A program made the position numbers and the translations under genes. From Treponema sp. (lineage in GTDB: Bacteria; Spirochaetota; Spirochaetia; Treponematales; Treponemataceae): a stretch of 64,000 bases of DNA. Under the pieces are notes generated by a model. The model saw only the letters and a list, made by a program, of their open reading frames with translations, had not been told where the DNA came from and ran no database searches. Location: assembly GCA_017645785.1 (NCBI GenBank), contig JAGCNW010000015.1, positions 38,389 to 102,388 of the forward strand. Direction: 5' to 3'. The number at the start of each line of letters is the position of its first letter. The stretch's first letter is position 1. Below are positions 17,052 through 27,264 of this stretch, one piece after another.

Positions 17052-18377
17052 CTAGAGGCTTCTTGAGCGAATTCTTCCCCTTTTCATAAGACCATCTTGA
17101 TGGTGCATTCTTAAAAGGGCTTCAATCTGGCTCATTGTATCCAAGTCTACGCCAACCATAATTATCAATGAAGTGCCGCCCATCAGCATCGCTACTGACT
17201 GCGGGAACTTAAAGACAAGCTGGATGACCGTGGGCAATATCGCTATCGCCGCAAGGAACAAAGCGCCAGGCAATACCAAACGGTTAAGTATCTTTTGCAA
17301 GTACTCTTCCGTCTTGTCTGTCCTTACTCCAGGAATGGAGCCGCCGTTTTCCCGGATTTGCTTTGCTATTTCAGTGGGGTTCAGGGTTACCTGAGTGTAG
17401 AAGTATGCAAAGAAAATGATAAGGACTACCAACAATACATTGTACCAAATTCCCGTCGGATTCAAGAATACAGCCAATTTCTGAACCCATCTCGCAGCGC
17501 CTGAGTTGCTGGCAATTGAAGAAATAAGCTGCAAGGGAAGCGTCAAGAATGATGAAGCAAAAATCAAAGGAATGACATTTGACGGATTCACTTTAAAGGG
17601 AATGTATGTGTTCTGGCCGCCATACATTTTTCTGCCGACAACGCGCTTGGCGTAGTTGACCGGAATCTTGCGCTCGCCGGATTCTTCGAACACGACAAGG
17701 GCGATGATTCCAACAAAAATGATAAGAGCCACAATTACAAAAACAATGTTCAGCTGGCCGTTGCGAACTTGTTCGGCAAGCTCGGCCACAGCGCTAGGCA
17801 TGCGGGCAACGATGCCGGCAAAAATCATGATAGAAATGCCGTTGCCGATTCCGCGGGCGGTGATTTGATCGCCCAACCAAACTGTTACCATTGAACCGGT
17901 CGTTACGGTAAGAATCGCAAGAAGCTTAAAGGCCACTTCGTTGTTGAGCGAAATGACGCCGATGTTCTTTGCGTAAATTGTAACCGCAAACGACTGAACG
18001 ATGCAGACAAAAATCGTTCCGACTCTTGTCCACATCTGCATTCTCTGCTGGCCGCCTTCTTCCATAACCGCTCTTTTCATAGAAGGGAAAATGATAAGAA
18101 GGAGCTGCAAGATAATCTGTGTTGAGATGTAGGGCATTACGCCCAACATGAACACAGAAAAGTTAGAGAACGCGCCGCCAACAAAGAAGTCCATGTAGCT
18201 TGCAAAAGCGTTGTTGTTCTGCGCGGCAAGATTGTTAAAGTATTCAAACAAAGCTGCTGCGTCCACTCCCGGAATTGTAAGAACGCATCCGAGTCTGTAG
18301 ACCGCCAGTACAACTAGAGTGAAGAAAAGACGGCTGCGGAGTTCTTTAATTTTAAACATGTTCGCAATTAAATTCAT
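17052..18377 (-). CDS. secY: Protein translocase subunit SecY
   Basis: 441 residues with ten predicted membrane helices. It forms the protein-conducting channel of the inner membrane with SecE, encoded here at 41404, and SecG. Family segments are MPYISTQIILQLL near residue 80, GNGISIMIFAGI near 165, and the cytoplasmic GSIPGVRTDKTEEYLQKILNR loop near 345 that contacts SecA and ribosomes. It closes the spc cluster, 10 bases after rplO. Confidence 0.97.
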   Translation of the reverse strand: MNLIANMFKIKELRSRLFFTLVVLAVYRLGCVLTIPGVDAAALFEYFNNLAAQNNNAFASYMDFFVGGAFSNFSVFMLGVMPYISTQIILQLLLIIFPSMKRAVMEEGGQQRMQMWTRVGTIFVCIVQSFAVTIYAKNIGVISLNNEVAFKLLAILTVTTGSMVTVWLGDQITARGIGNGISIMIFAGIVARMPSAVAELAEQVRNGQLNIVFVIVALIIFVGIIALVVFEESGERKIPVNYAKRVVGRKMYGGQNTYIPFKVNPSNVIPLIFASSFLTLPLQLISSIASNSGAARWVQKLAVFLNPTGIWYNVLLVVLIIFFAYFYTQVTLNPTEIAKQIRENGGSIPGVRTDKTEEYLQKILNRLVLPGALFLAAIAILPTVIQLVFKFPQSVAMLMGGTSLIIMVGVDLDTMSQIEALLRMHHQDGLMKRGRIRSRSL

Positions 18378-18387
18378 CTATTCCGCC

Positions 18388-18873
18388 TTAGTCTTTCTTT
18401 TCTGTTTTTTCAGCCTTTTTAACCTCGACGACAGAGCCGCCGGCCTTTTCAACCTTTTCTTTGGCAGACTTTGAAATCTTGTCAACAGAAACAGTCACTT
18501 TCTTTGTGATGTTGCCTGTTCCCAAGACCTTTACCAAAGCCTTCTTTGACTTGACGAGATTCTTGGCAATGAGAGTTTCCTTGCTTACTGTCTCGCCGTC
18601 GGCATACTTAGCCTCGATGTCAGAAAGGTTTACAACGTCATACTCAACCTTAAAAGGATAGTTTGAGAAACCGCGCTGGGCAATGCGGCGATAAAGAGGC
18701 ATCTGTCCGCCTTCAAAGCCTACATAAGGCTGGGGCGAACCGCTTCTTGACTGGGCGCCTTTGTTACCCTTTCCGGCTGTCGTTCCGAGTCCTGATGAAG
18801 AGCCGCGGCCGACAATTTTTCTCTTTTTGTTCGCTCCTACGGGAGCTGTCAATACTGGATTGTACTCTGCCAT
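18388..18873 (-). CDS. rplO: 50S ribosomal protein L15 (uL15)
   Basis: 161 residues. The glycine-rich GRGSSSGLGTTAGKGNKGAQSRSG segment (residues about 22-45) and FEGGQMPLYRRIAQRGF identify L15. A lysine/glutamate-rich tail follows the core. The start shares one base with the rpmD stop (TAATG). Confidence 0.96.
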   Translation of the reverse strand: MAEYNPVLTAPVGANKKRKIVGRGSSSGLGTTAGKGNKGAQSRSGSPQPYVGFEGGQMPLYRRIAQRGFSNYPFKVEYDVVNLSDIEAKYADGETVSKETLIAKNLVKSKKALVKVLGTGNITKKVTVSVDKISKSAKEKVEKAGGSVVEVKKAEKTEKKD

Positions 18874-19055
18874 TACTGGATCTCCTCAACTTTTACAAGG
18901 TGAGCCACAGAGGCCACCGCTCCGCGTACAGAAGGAATGTCTTCCTGCACTACAGAGGAACTGATTTTCTTTAATCCTAAACTGCGGACAGTAGCGCGCT
19001 TGGCGGGCTTTTGTCCGATAACGCTTTTCACAAGTGTAATCTTAAGTTTTGCCAT
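18873..19055 (-). CDS. rpmD: 50S ribosomal protein L30 (uL30)
   Basis: 60 residues from the ATG at 19055 ([15 protein letters not shown]). An in-frame ATG at 19067 inside rpsE is rejected because bacterial L30 begins at this point. [28 protein letters not shown] is the L30 fold. It follows rpsE by two bases. Confidence 0.95.
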   Translation of the reverse strand: MAKLKITLVKSVIGQKPAKRATVRSLGLKKISSSVVQEDIPSVRGAVASVAHLVKVEEIQ

Positions 19056-19057
19056 GA

Positions 19058-19573
19058 TTAACCCCACATCTCGCTGAGAGTCTTGCCTCTGTTCTTGGCT
19101 ACTGTCGCCGCGTCAAGCATGTGCTCGATGGCGTCGAAAGTGGCGCGAACTACGTTTACAGAGGCGCTCGAACCGAGTGACTTGGAAATGATGTCGGTAA
19201 CTCCGGCCGCGTCCATAATGGCGCGAACAGGGCCGCCGGCGATGATTCCAGTACCGGCGCTGGCCGGGCGCAAAAGAACTTCTGAGCTCTTGTACTTACC
19301 GATGATGTCGTGCGGAACAGTTCCGCGCTTAATCGGAAGAGTTACAAGATTTCTCTTGGCGCGGTCAAGGCTCTTTTTGATAGCCTCGGTAACGTCATTG
19401 GCCTTGCCAAATCCGTATCCAACGCGTCCCTTCTGGTCGCCTACAACGCTGAGCGCCGCGAAAGACATTCTGCGTCCGCCCTTTACAGTCTTAGAAGTTC
19501 TGTTAAGAGTTACAAGTTTTTCAACGAACTCTTTTTCTTTAGGCTCTTTGTCAAATTTATTCTGGCGTTCCAT
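19058..19573 (-). CDS. rpsE: 30S ribosomal protein S5 (uS5)
   Basis: 171 residues. The double-stranded RNA-binding region [43 protein letters not shown] is at about 17-57, and the C-terminal domain has the [19 protein letters not shown] segment. S5 supports decoding accuracy and mRNA entry. It is in the canonical spc order between rplR and rpmD. Confidence 0.97.
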   Translation of the reverse strand: MERQNKFDKEPKEKEFVEKLVTLNRTSKTVKGGRRMSFAALSVVGDQKGRVGYGFGKANDVTEAIKKSLDRAKRNLVTLPIKRGTVPHDIIGKYKSSEVLLRPASAGTGIIAGGPVRAIMDAAGVTDIISKSLGSSASVNVVRATFDAIEHMLDAATVAKNRGKTLSEMWG

Positions 19574-19581
19574 AGTATCTC

Positions 19582-19944
19582 CTAGAATATGATGCCCGCT
19601 TTGCGGGTACCGTCAGCAAGAGCCTTTACAACGCCGTGATAAAGATAACCGTTGCGGTCAAAAACCACAGTGGTGATGTTCTTTTCCTTGAGGCGCTGGC
19701 CAAAAGCTTCGCCAAGTTTTGCGGCGCCTTCAACTGTCGGCTTTACGCTCGCAAAATCTTTTTCCATCGTAGAAATGGCGGCAAGAGTCTTTCCCTCGTC
19801 GTCATTGATTACCTGAACATAAAGGTTCTTGTTGCTGCGAGTTACTGTCATGCGGGGGCGCTCAGCCGTTCCGTAAACAGTCTTGCGAATGTGAACCTTT
19901 CTGTGAAGGCGCTTTCTATCTTTGTCGTTAAGTTTTCTAATCAT
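19582..19944 (-). CDS. rplR: 50S ribosomal protein L18 (uL18)
   Basis: 120 residues, full length. [43 protein letters not shown] and the C-terminal [26 protein letters not shown] are diagnostic. L18 mediates attachment of 5S rRNA with L5 and L25. Confidence 0.97.
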   Translation of the reverse strand: MIRKLNDKDRKRLHRKVHIRKTVYGTAERPRMTVTRSNKNLYVQVINDDEGKTLAAISTMEKDFASVKPTVEGAAKLGEAFGQRLKEKNITTVVFDRNGYLYHGVVKALADGTRKAGIIF

Positions 19945-19955
19945 ATCGCCCGCCT

Positions 19956-20495
19956 TTATTTAACGCCAGTCTTACCGACTTTGCGTCTAATAACTTCAGT
20001 TGAATAGCGGATTCCCTTTCCTTTGTAAGGCTCGGGAAGGCGCAACTTGCGGATTTGGGCGCAGAATTCGCCGATTTGCTGCTTGTTGATTCCTGACACA
20101 TCAATCTTTCCAGACGGGTCGGCGGCAACAGTCAATCCTTCCGGAATGACAGCGATGAAATCGTTTGAATAGCCCAAGTTCATAACCAATTCTTTGCCCT
20201 TGACTTCGGCGCGGAAACCAACGCCATTGATGACCAAAGACTTGGTGAAGCCCGTTGTGACGCCCTTCACCATATCATTGATGAGAGCGCGGTACAAACC
20301 GTGGTCGGCATTGGCCTGGCGGCTTGAGTTAAGAGTTTTAACCGTAACTTCGTTGTTCTCAAAGGCAACTTCAACATTCTTGCTGAACTTCTGCTTGAGT
20401 TCGCCCTTGGCTCCCTTTACAGAAATCTCGTTGTCCTTAATCGCAACTGTTACGCCTGCAGGAACGGCAACAGGAAGTTTTCCAATCTTAGACAT
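19956..20495 (-). CDS. rplF: 50S ribosomal protein L6 (uL6)
   Basis: 179 residues, two duplicated L6 domains. It begins [19 protein letters not shown] and the second domain carries the L6 signature [24 protein letters not shown]. It binds 23S rRNA near the sarcin-ricin loop and the L7/L12 stalk base. Confidence 0.97.
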   Translation of the reverse strand: MSKIGKLPVAVPAGVTVAIKDNEISVKGAKGELKQKFSKNVEVAFENNEVTVKTLNSSRQANADHGLYRALINDMVKGVTTGFTKSLVINGVGFRAEVKGKELVMNLGYSNDFIAVIPEGLTVAADPSGKIDVSGINKQQIGEFCAQIRKLRLPEPYKGKGIRYSTEVIRRKVGKTGVK

Positions 20496-20507
20496 TTTCT
20501 TCCTCCC

Positions 20508-20906
20508 TTACCAAACTTTGCAGACTAATTCGCCGCCGACCATCTTTTCTGACGCTTTCTTTCCGGTTGTAACGCCAGCTGATGTCGAAACGATTACTGA
20601 ACCGTATCCGTTGCGGACGCGGGGCAGATCTTTATAACCTGAATAAACACGGCGGCCAGGAGTTGAAATCTTTTCAATGCCGTGGATAACCGGTTCATTC
20701 TTGTCATCATACTTGAGGAAGATGCGGATTGTGTTCTTTCCTTCTTCCTGAACTTTCTTGAAGTTTTTGATGTATCCTTCAGTCTTGAGGATTTTAACAA
20801 TTTCCAACTTCAACTTTGACGCCGGGATATCCACTTTCTCGTGGCGGGCCATCACCGCATTGCGGATTTTTGTAAGCATATCTGCTACTGGATCTGATGC
20901 GCTCAT
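20508..20906 (-). CDS. rpsH: 30S ribosomal protein S8 (uS8)
   Basis: 132 residues. The N-terminus [29 protein letters not shown] and the C-terminal [19 protein letters not shown] motif are diagnostic. S8 binds the central domain of 16S rRNA and in other bacteria represses the spc operon by binding its mRNA; whether this occurs here cannot be seen. Confidence 0.97.
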   Translation of the reverse strand: MSASDPVADMLTKIRNAVMARHEKVDIPASKLKLEIVKILKTEGYIKNFKKVQEEGKNTIRIFLKYDDKNEPVIHGIEKISTPGRRVYSGYKDLPRVRNGYGSVIVSTSAGVTTGKKASEKMVGGELVCKVW

Positions 20907-20922
20907 ATTACTTCTCCTACCA

Positions 20923-21108
20923 CTACCAACTTGACTTTGTTACGCCGGGTAACAAACCTTCACTAGCATACTTGCGGAAGCAAAGACGGCACATCTTGAA
21001 CTTGCGGAGATATCCTCTCGGACGGCCGCAAAGTTGGCACCTGTTGTACTGACGAGTCGAGTACTTGGGAGCGCGCTTTGCCTTGATAATCATCGATTTT
21101 TTAGCCAT
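20923..21108 (-). CDS. rpsN: 30S ribosomal protein S14, zinc form (uS14)
   Basis: 61 residues, the short type Z form. The motif [20 protein letters not shown] (residues about 23-42) holds the four zinc-binding cysteines and the protein ends in the typical LPGVTKSSW. The basic N-terminus contacts the 16S head. It lies between rplE and rpsH as in other spc operons. Confidence 0.96.
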   Translation of the reverse strand: MAKKSMIIKAKRAPKYSTRQYNRCQLCGRPRGYLRKFKMCRLCFRKYASEGLLPGVTKSSW

Positions 21109-21119
21109 GACTTCCTCGT

Positions 21120-21671
21120 TTACTTTCTAAAGGGCATATTGAACTTGTTAAGCAAGGCGCGAGCCTCGTTGTCAGTTCTTGCGCTTGTTACGATTGTGAT
21201 ATTCATGCCCGCAATCTTAGTGATCTTGTCAAAGTCGATTTCGGGGAAAATGATCTGTTCCGTAACACCAAGAGAGAAATTTCCGTGACCGTCAAAGCCA
21301 GTCGCCTTGATGCCGCGGAAGTCCTTAACGCGCGGAAGGGCAACGTTGATCAAGCGGTCCAAAAATTCATACATAATTGTTCCGCGCAACGTTACCATAG
21401 CGCCGATTTCTGCGCCCTCACGAAGTTTGAAGTTGGCAATCGATTTCTTTGCCTTTGTCTTGACCGCTTTCTGACCTGTGATTTGTGTCAAGTCAGCAAC
21501 TGCGGCATCAAGAAGTTTCTTATTTCCGAGAGCTTCGCCAACGCCCATGCTCACAACGATCTTTTTAATCGCAGGAATCTGCATGGGTGATGTATATCCC
21601 AACTCCTTGAAGAGTTCGGGAGCGATAGTGTCTTTATAGACTTTCTTAAGCCGGGGTACGTAATTAGCCAT
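21120..21671 (-). CDS. rplE: 50S ribosomal protein L5 (uL5)
   Basis: 183 residues from the ATG at 21671, which shares a base with the rplX stop. The upstream in-frame ATG at 21689 lies in rplX and is rejected. Segments [18 protein letters not shown] and [26 protein letters not shown] identify L5, which binds 5S rRNA and the P-site tRNA elbow. Confidence 0.96.
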   Translation of the reverse strand: MANYVPRLKKVYKDTIAPELFKELGYTSPMQIPAIKKIVVSMGVGEALGNKKLLDAAVADLTQITGQKAVKTKAKKSIANFKLREGAEIGAMVTLRGTIMYEFLDRLINVALPRVKDFRGIKATGFDGHGNFSLGVTEQIIFPEIDFDKITKIAGMNITIVTSARTDNEARALLNKFNMPFRK

Positions 21672-21988
21672 TATAGCGTTTCTCCACATTTGCGGCAGAC
21701 GCGAATTTTCTTGTCTCCGTCAAGCTTATAACCAATTTTTACAGGACGGTTGCATTTTTTGCAAACGATGCCTACATTTGAAATATGAATAGGCGCCTCA
21801 ATTTCAGCGATGCCGCCGGCATCCTGTTGGCTGCGTCTCTTCATAGCCTTCTTTACCATGTTCACGCCAGAAACGATTACCGCGTCTTTCTTGGTAAGAA
21901 CCTGGACAACCTTTCCTTGCTTGCCCTTGTCCTTTCCTGTAAGAACTTGTACTGTATCGTCTTTGTGAATCTTGAATTTCTTAAGCAT
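21671..21988 (-). CDS. rplX: 50S ribosomal protein L24 (uL24)
   Basis: 105 residues. The KOW motif lies at [25 protein letters not shown] (about 6-30). Unlike most L24 proteins it has CxxC pairs near residues 77-80 and 98-101 (CKKC, CRKC), so it may bind zinc. L24 starts 50S assembly. TAATG couples it to rplE. Confidence 0.95.
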   Translation of the reverse strand: MLKKFKIHKDDTVQVLTGKDKGKQGKVVQVLTKKDAVIVSGVNMVKKAMKRRSQQDAGGIAEIEAPIHISNVGIVCKKCNRPVKIGYKLDGDKKIRVCRKCGETL

Positions 21989-22000
21989 ACCTTACACTCC

Positions 22001-22369
22001 TTACAGAACTTCCGGAGCCAACGAAATGATCTTCATGTAATCTTTGTCACGAAGTTCGCGAGCAACGGGTCCAAAAATACGCTTTCCAACGGGGTTCTTG
22101 GAATCGTCTACAATTACGCAGGCGTTGTCGTCAAAACGGATGTATGTTCCGTCCGGGCGGCGGTATTCCTTGGCTTGGCGGACGATAACCGCCTTCTTAA
22201 TAGAACCCTTCTTAATTGTCGACGTAGGAATGGCTTCTTTGATGGCCACTACTACGATGTCGCCGATACCAGCATAGCGGCGGTGTGTTCCGCCGAGCAC
22301 CTTGATGCACTGGGCAATCTTGGCGCCGGAGTTGTCGGCTACTGTCATGCATGACTGCATCTGAATCAT
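22001..22369 (-). CDS. rplN: 50S ribosomal protein L14 (uL14)
   Basis: 122 residues, full length. [27 protein letters not shown] and the C-terminal [24 protein letters not shown] are nearly invariant in L14. It lies at the subunit interface and is the docking site of the silencing factor RsfS. Confidence 0.97.
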   Translation of the reverse strand: MIQMQSCMTVADNSGAKIAQCIKVLGGTHRRYAGIGDIVVVAIKEAIPTSTIKKGSIKKAVIVRQAKEYRRPDGTYIRFDDNACVIVDDSKNPVGKRIFGPVARELRDKDYMKIISLAPEVL

Positions 22370-22381
22370 AATCTTAACTCC

Positions 22382-22651
22382 TTACTTCGCTCGTTCAACG
22401 ATTGATTCCAAGCGCCAGCGCTTGTCTTTGCTCAAGGGGCGGCTCTCGACGATTTTTACTGTGTCGCCAATGTGGGCTTCGTTCTTTTCGTCGTGCGCCT
22501 TGCACTTCTTGCTTTTGGTAACATATTTCTTGTAAAGAGGATCCATGCGCTTTGTAGTGATTGTTACGACGATGGTCTTGTCCATTTTGTCGCTAGTTAC
22601 AAGTCCTACATAAGAGCGCTTGGCTTTTTTAACTTTCTTTTCTTCTGCCAT
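22382..22651 (-). CDS. rpsQ: 30S ribosomal protein S17 (uS17)
   Basis: 89 residues. [30 protein letters not shown] and [20 protein letters not shown] form the S17 OB fold, which binds the 5' domain of 16S rRNA. In canonical order between rpmC and rplN. Confidence 0.97.
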   Translation of the reverse strand: MAEEKKVKKAKRSYVGLVTSDKMDKTIVVTITTKRMDPLYKKYVTKSKKCKAHDEKNEAHIGDTVKIVESRPLSKDKRWRLESIVERAK

Positions 22652-22661
22652 GGGTCAACTC

Positions 22662-22895
22662 CTACTTCTTTGCTTCAGCGCCTTCGGCCTTTTGGGCGGC
22701 GGCTTTCTGAGTGATGAACGTATTCAAGCGGGCGATTTCGCGGCGCATGTTGCGTTTTTCCATCGGATTGTCTACATGAGAAACAATCATCTTGAATCTC
22801 AATTCCATGTATTTCTGCTTAAGCTCGTCACGGCGGGCAACCAATTCGGCATAAGACAGTTCTTTGTCAGCATTCTTTTTCTTTGAATCAGCCAT
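22662..22895 (-). CDS. rpmC: 50S ribosomal protein L29 (uL29)
   Basis: 77 residues. The two-helix L29 fold spans about 12-65, with ELVARRDELKQKYMELRFKM and KRNMRREIARLNTFI. Short charged extensions flank it. L29 sits by the peptide exit tunnel and contributes to the SRP and trigger factor binding site. Confidence 0.94.
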   Translation of the reverse strand: MADSKKKNADKELSYAELVARRDELKQKYMELRFKMIVSHVDNPMEKRNMRREIARLNTFITQKAAAQKAEGAEAKK

Positions 22896-22907
22896 CTTAT
22901 TCCTCCG

Positions 22908-23327
22908 TTACGCGTGTGTGGGCCTAAAAGCAATCTTTGTCAAAACCGGCAATTTGGCGCTGGCCAAGCGCAAGGCTTGTTCGGCCAACTTAATGTCAAC
23001 TCCGCCAATTTCAAACAAAATCATTCCGGGCTTGAGATTGGCAGCCCAGAATTCAGGGGCGCCTTTACCCTTACCCATGCGGACTTCGGCCGGCTTCTTA
23101 GAGATCGGCTTGTCCGGGAATACACGAATCCAAATATTGCCTTTGCGGTCAAGCTTGCGGCTGATGGCTACACGGCAGGCTTCGATAACGCGAGCGTTGA
23201 GCCAAGCCGGTTCCATAGCGACCAAAGCGATTTCGCCAAAGTCAATATGATTGTCGCGGGTCGCAAAACCATGCGACTTGCCGCGCTGCACCTTGCGGTG
23301 CATTACTCTTTTTGGTGCGAGAGGCAT
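22908..23327 (-). CDS. rplP: 50S ribosomal protein L16 (uL16)
   Basis: 139 residues, full length. The motifs VMHRKVQRGKSHGFATRDNHIDFG, WIRVFPDKPISKKPAEVRMGKGKG and ILFEIGGVD are diagnostic. L16 supports the peptidyl-transferase region and A-site tRNA. Confidence 0.97.
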   Translation of the reverse strand: MPLAPKRVMHRKVQRGKSHGFATRDNHIDFGEIALVAMEPAWLNARVIEACRVAISRKLDRKGNIWIRVFPDKPISKKPAEVRMGKGKGAPEFWAANLKPGMILFEIGGVDIKLAEQALRLASAKLPVLTKIAFRPTHA

Positions 23328-23330
23328 CGT

Positions 23331-24089
23331 TTAACTCCTTGCCTTTGCGACAGTATCTTTTGTCTGCTTTTCAGACTCAGACTTATCAGAAGAACGCTGA
23401 GGACGGTCGCGTCTTGGCTTTCTTACCATCTGACCCGCATCTTCGTTCTGCTCGTGACCATAGTTCATTCCGTTGTAAACCCAAACTTTTACGCCAATCT
23501 TGCCGTAAGTTGTAAGGGCTTCGAACGTGCCATAGTCAATGTCAGCGCGAAGAGTGTGAAGAGGAACGCGTCCTTCCTTGTGTTCCTCTGTCCTTTTCAT
23601 TTCAGCTCCGCCGAGACGTCCGGCCAAGCGAATCTTGATTCCCTGGGCTCCGGCGCGCATGGCGTTGGAGGCTGACTGCTTGAGAGCCTTGCGGAACGAG
23701 CCGCGGCCCATAAGCTGGCGGCCGATATTCTGGGCAATCAAAGAAGCGTTCAAATCACCGCGTTTGATTTCTTTAATCTTGATCTGAACTTTCTTTGTAA
23801 GCTGCTTTTGAATGTCAGCGCTGATTTTTTCAATTGTCGCTCCCTTTACGCCGATGATGACACCGGGGCGAGCAGTGTGAATTACGATAGTAACACGCTG
23901 CGGGTGGCGAACAATTTCTATTTCGGCAATATCCGCTCCCTTGCATTCAGGAAGGTCTCCGACCAACTTTCTGATCTTAAAATCTTCCAAAACCAAGTCT
24001 GCGTATTCGCGAGGATCCGCATACCAACGGGACTGCCATGTTTTGTTTACGCCCAAGCGCAAACCAATCGGATTAACTTTCTGACCCAC
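23331..24089 (-). CDS. rpsC: 30S ribosomal protein S3 (uS3)
   Basis: 252 residues. The N-terminal [33 protein letters not shown], the KH domain ([19 protein letters not shown] near residue 70-90) and the C-terminal domain are all present. S3 forms part of the mRNA entry site and helicase. The tail from about 215 is rich in Arg, Asp and Lys. Confidence 0.97.
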   Translation of the reverse strand: MGQKVNPIGLRLGVNKTWQSRWYADPREYADLVLEDFKIRKLVGDLPECKGADIAEIEIVRHPQRVTIVIHTARPGVIIGVKGATIEKISADIQKQLTKKVQIKIKEIKRGDLNASLIAQNIGRQLMGRGSFRKALKQSASNAMRAGAQGIKIRLAGRLGGAEMKRTEEHKEGRVPLHTLRADIDYGTFEALTTYGKIGVKVWVYNGMNYGHEQNEDAGQMVRKPRRDRPQRSSDKSESEKQTKDTVAKARS

Positions 24090-24092
24090 TTT

Positions 24093-24449
24093 TTATTCCC
24101 CCGCCTTTTCAGCAACAGTGACGGTAATATGACACATGCGTTTGAGCAACTGATCGGCTCTTCCGCGAGCGCGGCACCAAATTCTCTTGAGTCTGGGGCC
24201 TTCGTCTACGCGAATCTCTTTTACATAGAGCATGTCTTCATCCAACTTGTCGTTAGCAACAAGCGCGTTGGCCATGGCAGACTTGAGAGTCTTGCCGATG
24301 AGCTTGGCGCCTTTCTGCGGCATGTTTTCAAGAACAGCCACGGCTTTTGAACAAGGCATTCTGGAAATTGCGTGAGCTACAGGGCGAACCTTTGTAGGAG
24401 ACGCAATAAGGAATTTTGTAGTGGCTACATAGCCTTTTGTTTCTGCCAT
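24093..24449 (-). CDS. rplV: 50S ribosomal protein L22 (uL22)
   Basis: 118 residues from the ATG at 24449, five bases after AAGGTGG. A GTG at 24458 would place the start inside that ribosome site and is rejected. KVRPVAHAISRMPCSKAVAVLENMPQKGA is the L22 core, and the C-terminal beta-hairpin that lines the exit tunnel contains the GPRLKRIWCRARGRADQLLKR segment. Confidence 0.95.
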   Translation of the reverse strand: MAETKGYVATTKFLIASPTKVRPVAHAISRMPCSKAVAVLENMPQKGAKLIGKTLKSAMANALVANDKLDEDMLYVKEIRVDEGPRLKRIWCRARGRADQLLKRMCHITVTVAEKAGE

Positions 24450-24460
24450 AATATCCACCT

Positions 24461-24766
24461 TTATTTACCAGCCGCGGCAGGAGCCTTAGCGGCAGTTTTA
24501 TCAGTTCCGCCATGTCCGCGGAATACACGTGTAGGAGCAAACTCGCCAAGTTTGTGGCCGACGAGGTTTTCCGTGATGTATACCGGAATCCATGACTTTC
24601 CGTTGTGAACAGAAATGGTGTTTCCAACCATCTCAGGAATAATCGTAGAGCAGCGAGAATATGTTTTAATCATCTTCTTGTCAGCGGCTCCTGACTTATT
24701 CATTTCTACAATCTTTTTATAGAGCGATTTTTCTACAAAAGGCCCTTTTTTAACAGATCTTGACAC
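24461..24766 (-). CDS. rpsS: 30S ribosomal protein S19 (uS19)
   Basis: 101 residues. [37 protein letters not shown] and [17 protein letters not shown] are diagnostic. S19 lies in the head and contacts A-site tRNA with S13. A short Ala-rich extension of about 10 residues ends the protein. Confidence 0.97.
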   Translation of the reverse strand: MSRSVKKGPFVEKSLYKKIVEMNKSGAADKKMIKTYSRCSTIIPEMVGNTISVHNGKSWIPVYITENLVGHKLGEFAPTRVFRGHGGTDKTAAKAPAAAGK

Positions 24767-24780
24767 AGTTAACTCCTAGC

Positions 24781-25605
24781 CTATTTCTTGCGACGTGAAA
24801 TAATAAAATTGCTCGACGTCTTGCGCTTGTTGCGAGTTTTGTAACCCTTACAAGGCTGACCCCACGGAGTAACCGGATTGCGTCCCTTACCTGCGCCTTC
24901 ACCACCACCAAGCGGGTGATCTACAGGGTTCATCGCCATACCGCGAACAGTAGGACGAACGCCCATCCAGCGACGATGTCCGGCTTTTCCAAGCTGAACG
25001 TTCATATGGTCTTCATTGCCTACAACGCCAATTGTCGCATAGCATCTGGCGTGAACTTTGCGCAATTCGCTTGAAGGGAGGCGGATTACAACATAGTCGC
25101 CTTCTTTGGCGGCAATCTGGGCTGAAGCTCCGGCAGAGCGGGCAAGCTGTCCGCCGCGGCCAAGGTTCAACTCGATGTTATGAATTGTAAAGCCTACCGG
25201 AATCTCGCCAAGCGGCAAAGCGTTTCCAACTGTAGGAGCGGCGTTTTCGCCGGCCATAACCTTCATTCCAACGGTAAGACCTTTGGGCGCGATGATGTAG
25301 CGCTTGTCTCCGTCGGCGTAATAAATCAAAGCGATGTTCGCGCTGCGGTTGGGATCGTATTCAATTGAATGAACAGTTCCCGGAATTCCGTGCTTGTTTC
25401 GCTTGAAATCAATTATACGGTACTTCTGCTTGTGACCGCCGCCCTGATGGCGCACTGAAATGCGTCCGCCAGCGCCGCGTCCGCCGCGGGAAGTTTTGCC
25501 TGAAGTCAATTTCTTTTCGGGTTTGTCGGCTGTCAGGTCGTCCCTGCGGAGGTCAACACGTCCGCGAGTACCAGGTGTAATTGGCTTAAATACTTTAAGA
25601 GCCAT
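24781..25605 (-). CDS. rplB: 50S ribosomal protein L2 (uL2)
   Basis: 274 residues, full length. The C-terminal segment [18 protein letters not shown] contains the conserved His needed for peptidyl-transferase activity. The N-terminal [22 protein letters not shown] binds 23S rRNA. It lies between rplW and rpsS. Confidence 0.97.
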   Translation of the reverse strand: MALKVFKPITPGTRGRVDLRRDDLTADKPEKKLTSGKTSRGGRGAGGRISVRHQGGGHKQKYRIIDFKRNKHGIPGTVHSIEYDPNRSANIALIYYADGDKRYIIAPKGLTVGMKVMAGENAAPTVGNALPLGEIPVGFTIHNIELNLGRGGQLARSAGASAQIAAKEGDYVVIRLPSSELRKVHARCYATIGVVGNEDHMNVQLGKAGHRRWMGVRPTVRGMAMNPVDHPLGGGEGAGKGRNPVTPWGQPCKGYKTRNKRKTSSNFIISRRKK

Positions 25606-25631
25606 CTGATTCCCCTTAGTTATCTATTGCT

Positions 25632-25910
25632 CTATTCGAACAACTTAATTGTTTCGCCATCTGCCAAGCGCACGATGGCCTTCTTGTAGCTTGAAGTCTT
25701 GCCCTTGCTTCCGCGAAGGCGCTTAACTTTTCCGTCTACGTTGATAGTCGTGCAAGAAAGAACTTTTACGTTGAAAAGCTTTCTTACGGCTTCCTTAATC
25801 TGAATCTTGCTCGCGTCCGGGCGAACGACAAAAACATACTTGTTCTCTTCGCGAAGGGCGTTGGCTTTTTCAGTGATTACCGGCTCAATAAGAATGTCTG
25901 TGAATTCCAT
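25632..25910 (-). CDS. rplW: 50S ribosomal protein L23 (uL23)
   Basis: 92 residues. It begins MEFTDILIEPVITEKANALRE and continues KYVFVVRPDASKIQIKEAVRKLFNVKVL. L23 forms the exit-tunnel docking site for trigger factor and the signal recognition particle. It follows rplD with two bases between. Confidence 0.96.
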   Translation of the reverse strand: MEFTDILIEPVITEKANALREENKYVFVVRPDASKIQIKEAVRKLFNVKVLSCTTINVDGKVKRLRGSKGKTSSYKKAIVRLADGETIKLFE

Positions 25911-25912
25911 AA

Positions 25913-26551
25913 TTATTCAGCCTCCTTTTTATCCGCGTAAAAGTCGCTAAGATTCTTGGCGGCGCTTTCGAGCAAGATTACCTTGCGGCCGTAGTACAAA
26001 TCATGCGCTCTGAGGCGGTTGTATGAAAGGAAATGCACATTGTAAAGGTTGCGTCCAGCCTGCTTGATCTTGGCGTCGTCATCCTTAAGGATGATTACTG
26101 TGCGCTCGTCCTTGGCAAAGTTGTCAAGAATCTTGACCAAGTCTTTTGTCTTTCCGCTTTCTACAGTGAAGTCCTCAACAACAGTAAGTCTGTCGCTCTG
26201 AGCCTGCATGCTCAAAATAGACTTCATCGCAAGGCGCTTTTCCTTTTTGGGAAGTGAGTAGCTAAAGTCTCTGGGTTTGGGTCCAAAGATAGTTCCTCCG
26301 CCAACCGTAATCGGAGACTTCTTGTCACCGCGGCGGGCGTTTCCTGTTCCCTTTTGTTTATACGGCTTTTTGTTAGATCCGTGCACTTCGGCGCGAGTCT
26401 TTGTGCAAGCCGTTCCAACACGCTTGTTTGCTAATTCGTTTGTGATGGCGTAGTAAATTACATCTTCATTTACCGGCAGGCCGAATACTTTATCGTCGAG
26501 TGAAATTGTACGCAGCTCTTTTCCATCGGTTGAATAGACTTTCTTTTCCAT
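25913..26551 (-). CDS. rplD: 50S ribosomal protein L4 (uL4)
   Basis: 212 residues. The extended loop that lines the exit tunnel (KKPYKQKGTGNARRGDKKSPITVGGGTIFGPKPRDFSY) is at about 61-98. In other bacteria L4 also represses the S10 operon by attenuation; no obvious attenuator lies just upstream of rpsJ here, although tuf has a long leader. Confidence 0.96.
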   Translation of the reverse strand: MEKKVYSTDGKELRTISLDDKVFGLPVNEDVIYYAITNELANKRVGTACTKTRAEVHGSNKKPYKQKGTGNARRGDKKSPITVGGGTIFGPKPRDFSYSLPKKEKRLAMKSILSMQAQSDRLTVVEDFTVESGKTKDLVKILDNFAKDERTVIILKDDDAKIKQAGRNLYNVHFLSYNRLRAHDLYYGRKVILLESAAKNLSDFYADKKEAE

Positions 26552-26568
26552 AAATCTTTTCCTCCGCC

Positions 26569-27189
26569 TTATTTCTTAACCGCGGACTTGACGATCAGCG
26601 TGCAGTTTTTATTCCCGGGGACGGCCCCGCGAACCATGATAACCTTCAATTCCGGATCGATTTTTACGATCTTGAGGTTTTGAACCGTAACGCGCTCCGT
26701 GCCCATGCGTCCAGGCAACTTAATGTTCTTAAAGCTGTGTCCCGGTGTGGTGCATTCGCCTGTTCCGCCCGGCTCTCTGTGGAATTTTGAACCGTGAGTG
26801 GCGCGTCCTCCGTGGAAGCCCCATCTCTTCATTACGCCCTGAAAGCCCTTTCCTTTGGAAGTGGCTGTAACGTCAAGAAAGCGAGTCTTTTCAAAAAGCT
26901 CGACGCCGATTTGGTCGCCAATCTTAACTTCGCCTTCAAAATCACGGAACTCTTTTAATGTTCTTTTGGGAGTAACGTTCTCTGTAAACTGTCCGGCGTA
27001 TGGCTTGCTGACCTTTGACGGCTTTAAATCGTCAAGGCCAAGAACAACAGCGTCGTATCCGCAGTTTTCCTTTTTCTTTGTGGCAACGACTGTGTTAGGC
27101 TCAACGCGGATCACGGTTACTGGTGTCAGATTGCCGCTTTCGTCGAATACCTGGGTCATGCCCACTTTTTTTGCTATCAGACCTTTCAT
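26569..27189 (-). CDS. rplC: 50S ribosomal protein L3 (uL3)
   Basis: 206 residues from the ATG at 27189, with AGGAGA about 10 bases upstream; an in-frame ATG at 27225 precedes that site and is rejected. MKGLIAKKVGMTQVFDESG and the tentacle segment MKRWGFHGGRATHGSKFHREPG, which reaches the peptidyl-transferase centre, are diagnostic. L3 starts 50S assembly. Confidence 0.96.
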   Translation of the reverse strand: MKGLIAKKVGMTQVFDESGNLTPVTVIRVEPNTVVATKKKENCGYDAVVLGLDDLKPSKVSKPYAGQFTENVTPKRTLKEFRDFEGEVKIGDQIGVELFEKTRFLDVTATSKGKGFQGVMKRWGFHGGRATHGSKFHREPGGTGECTTPGHSFKNIKLPGRMGTERVTVQNLKIVKIDPELKVIMVRGAVPGNKNCTLIVKSAVKK

Positions 27190-27264
27190 CTGAAAATCTC
27201 CTATAGGTCGCCATCCCGGATCCACGGGACCGTGCCTTTTATTTCAACAAGCGCCTTGCGACGC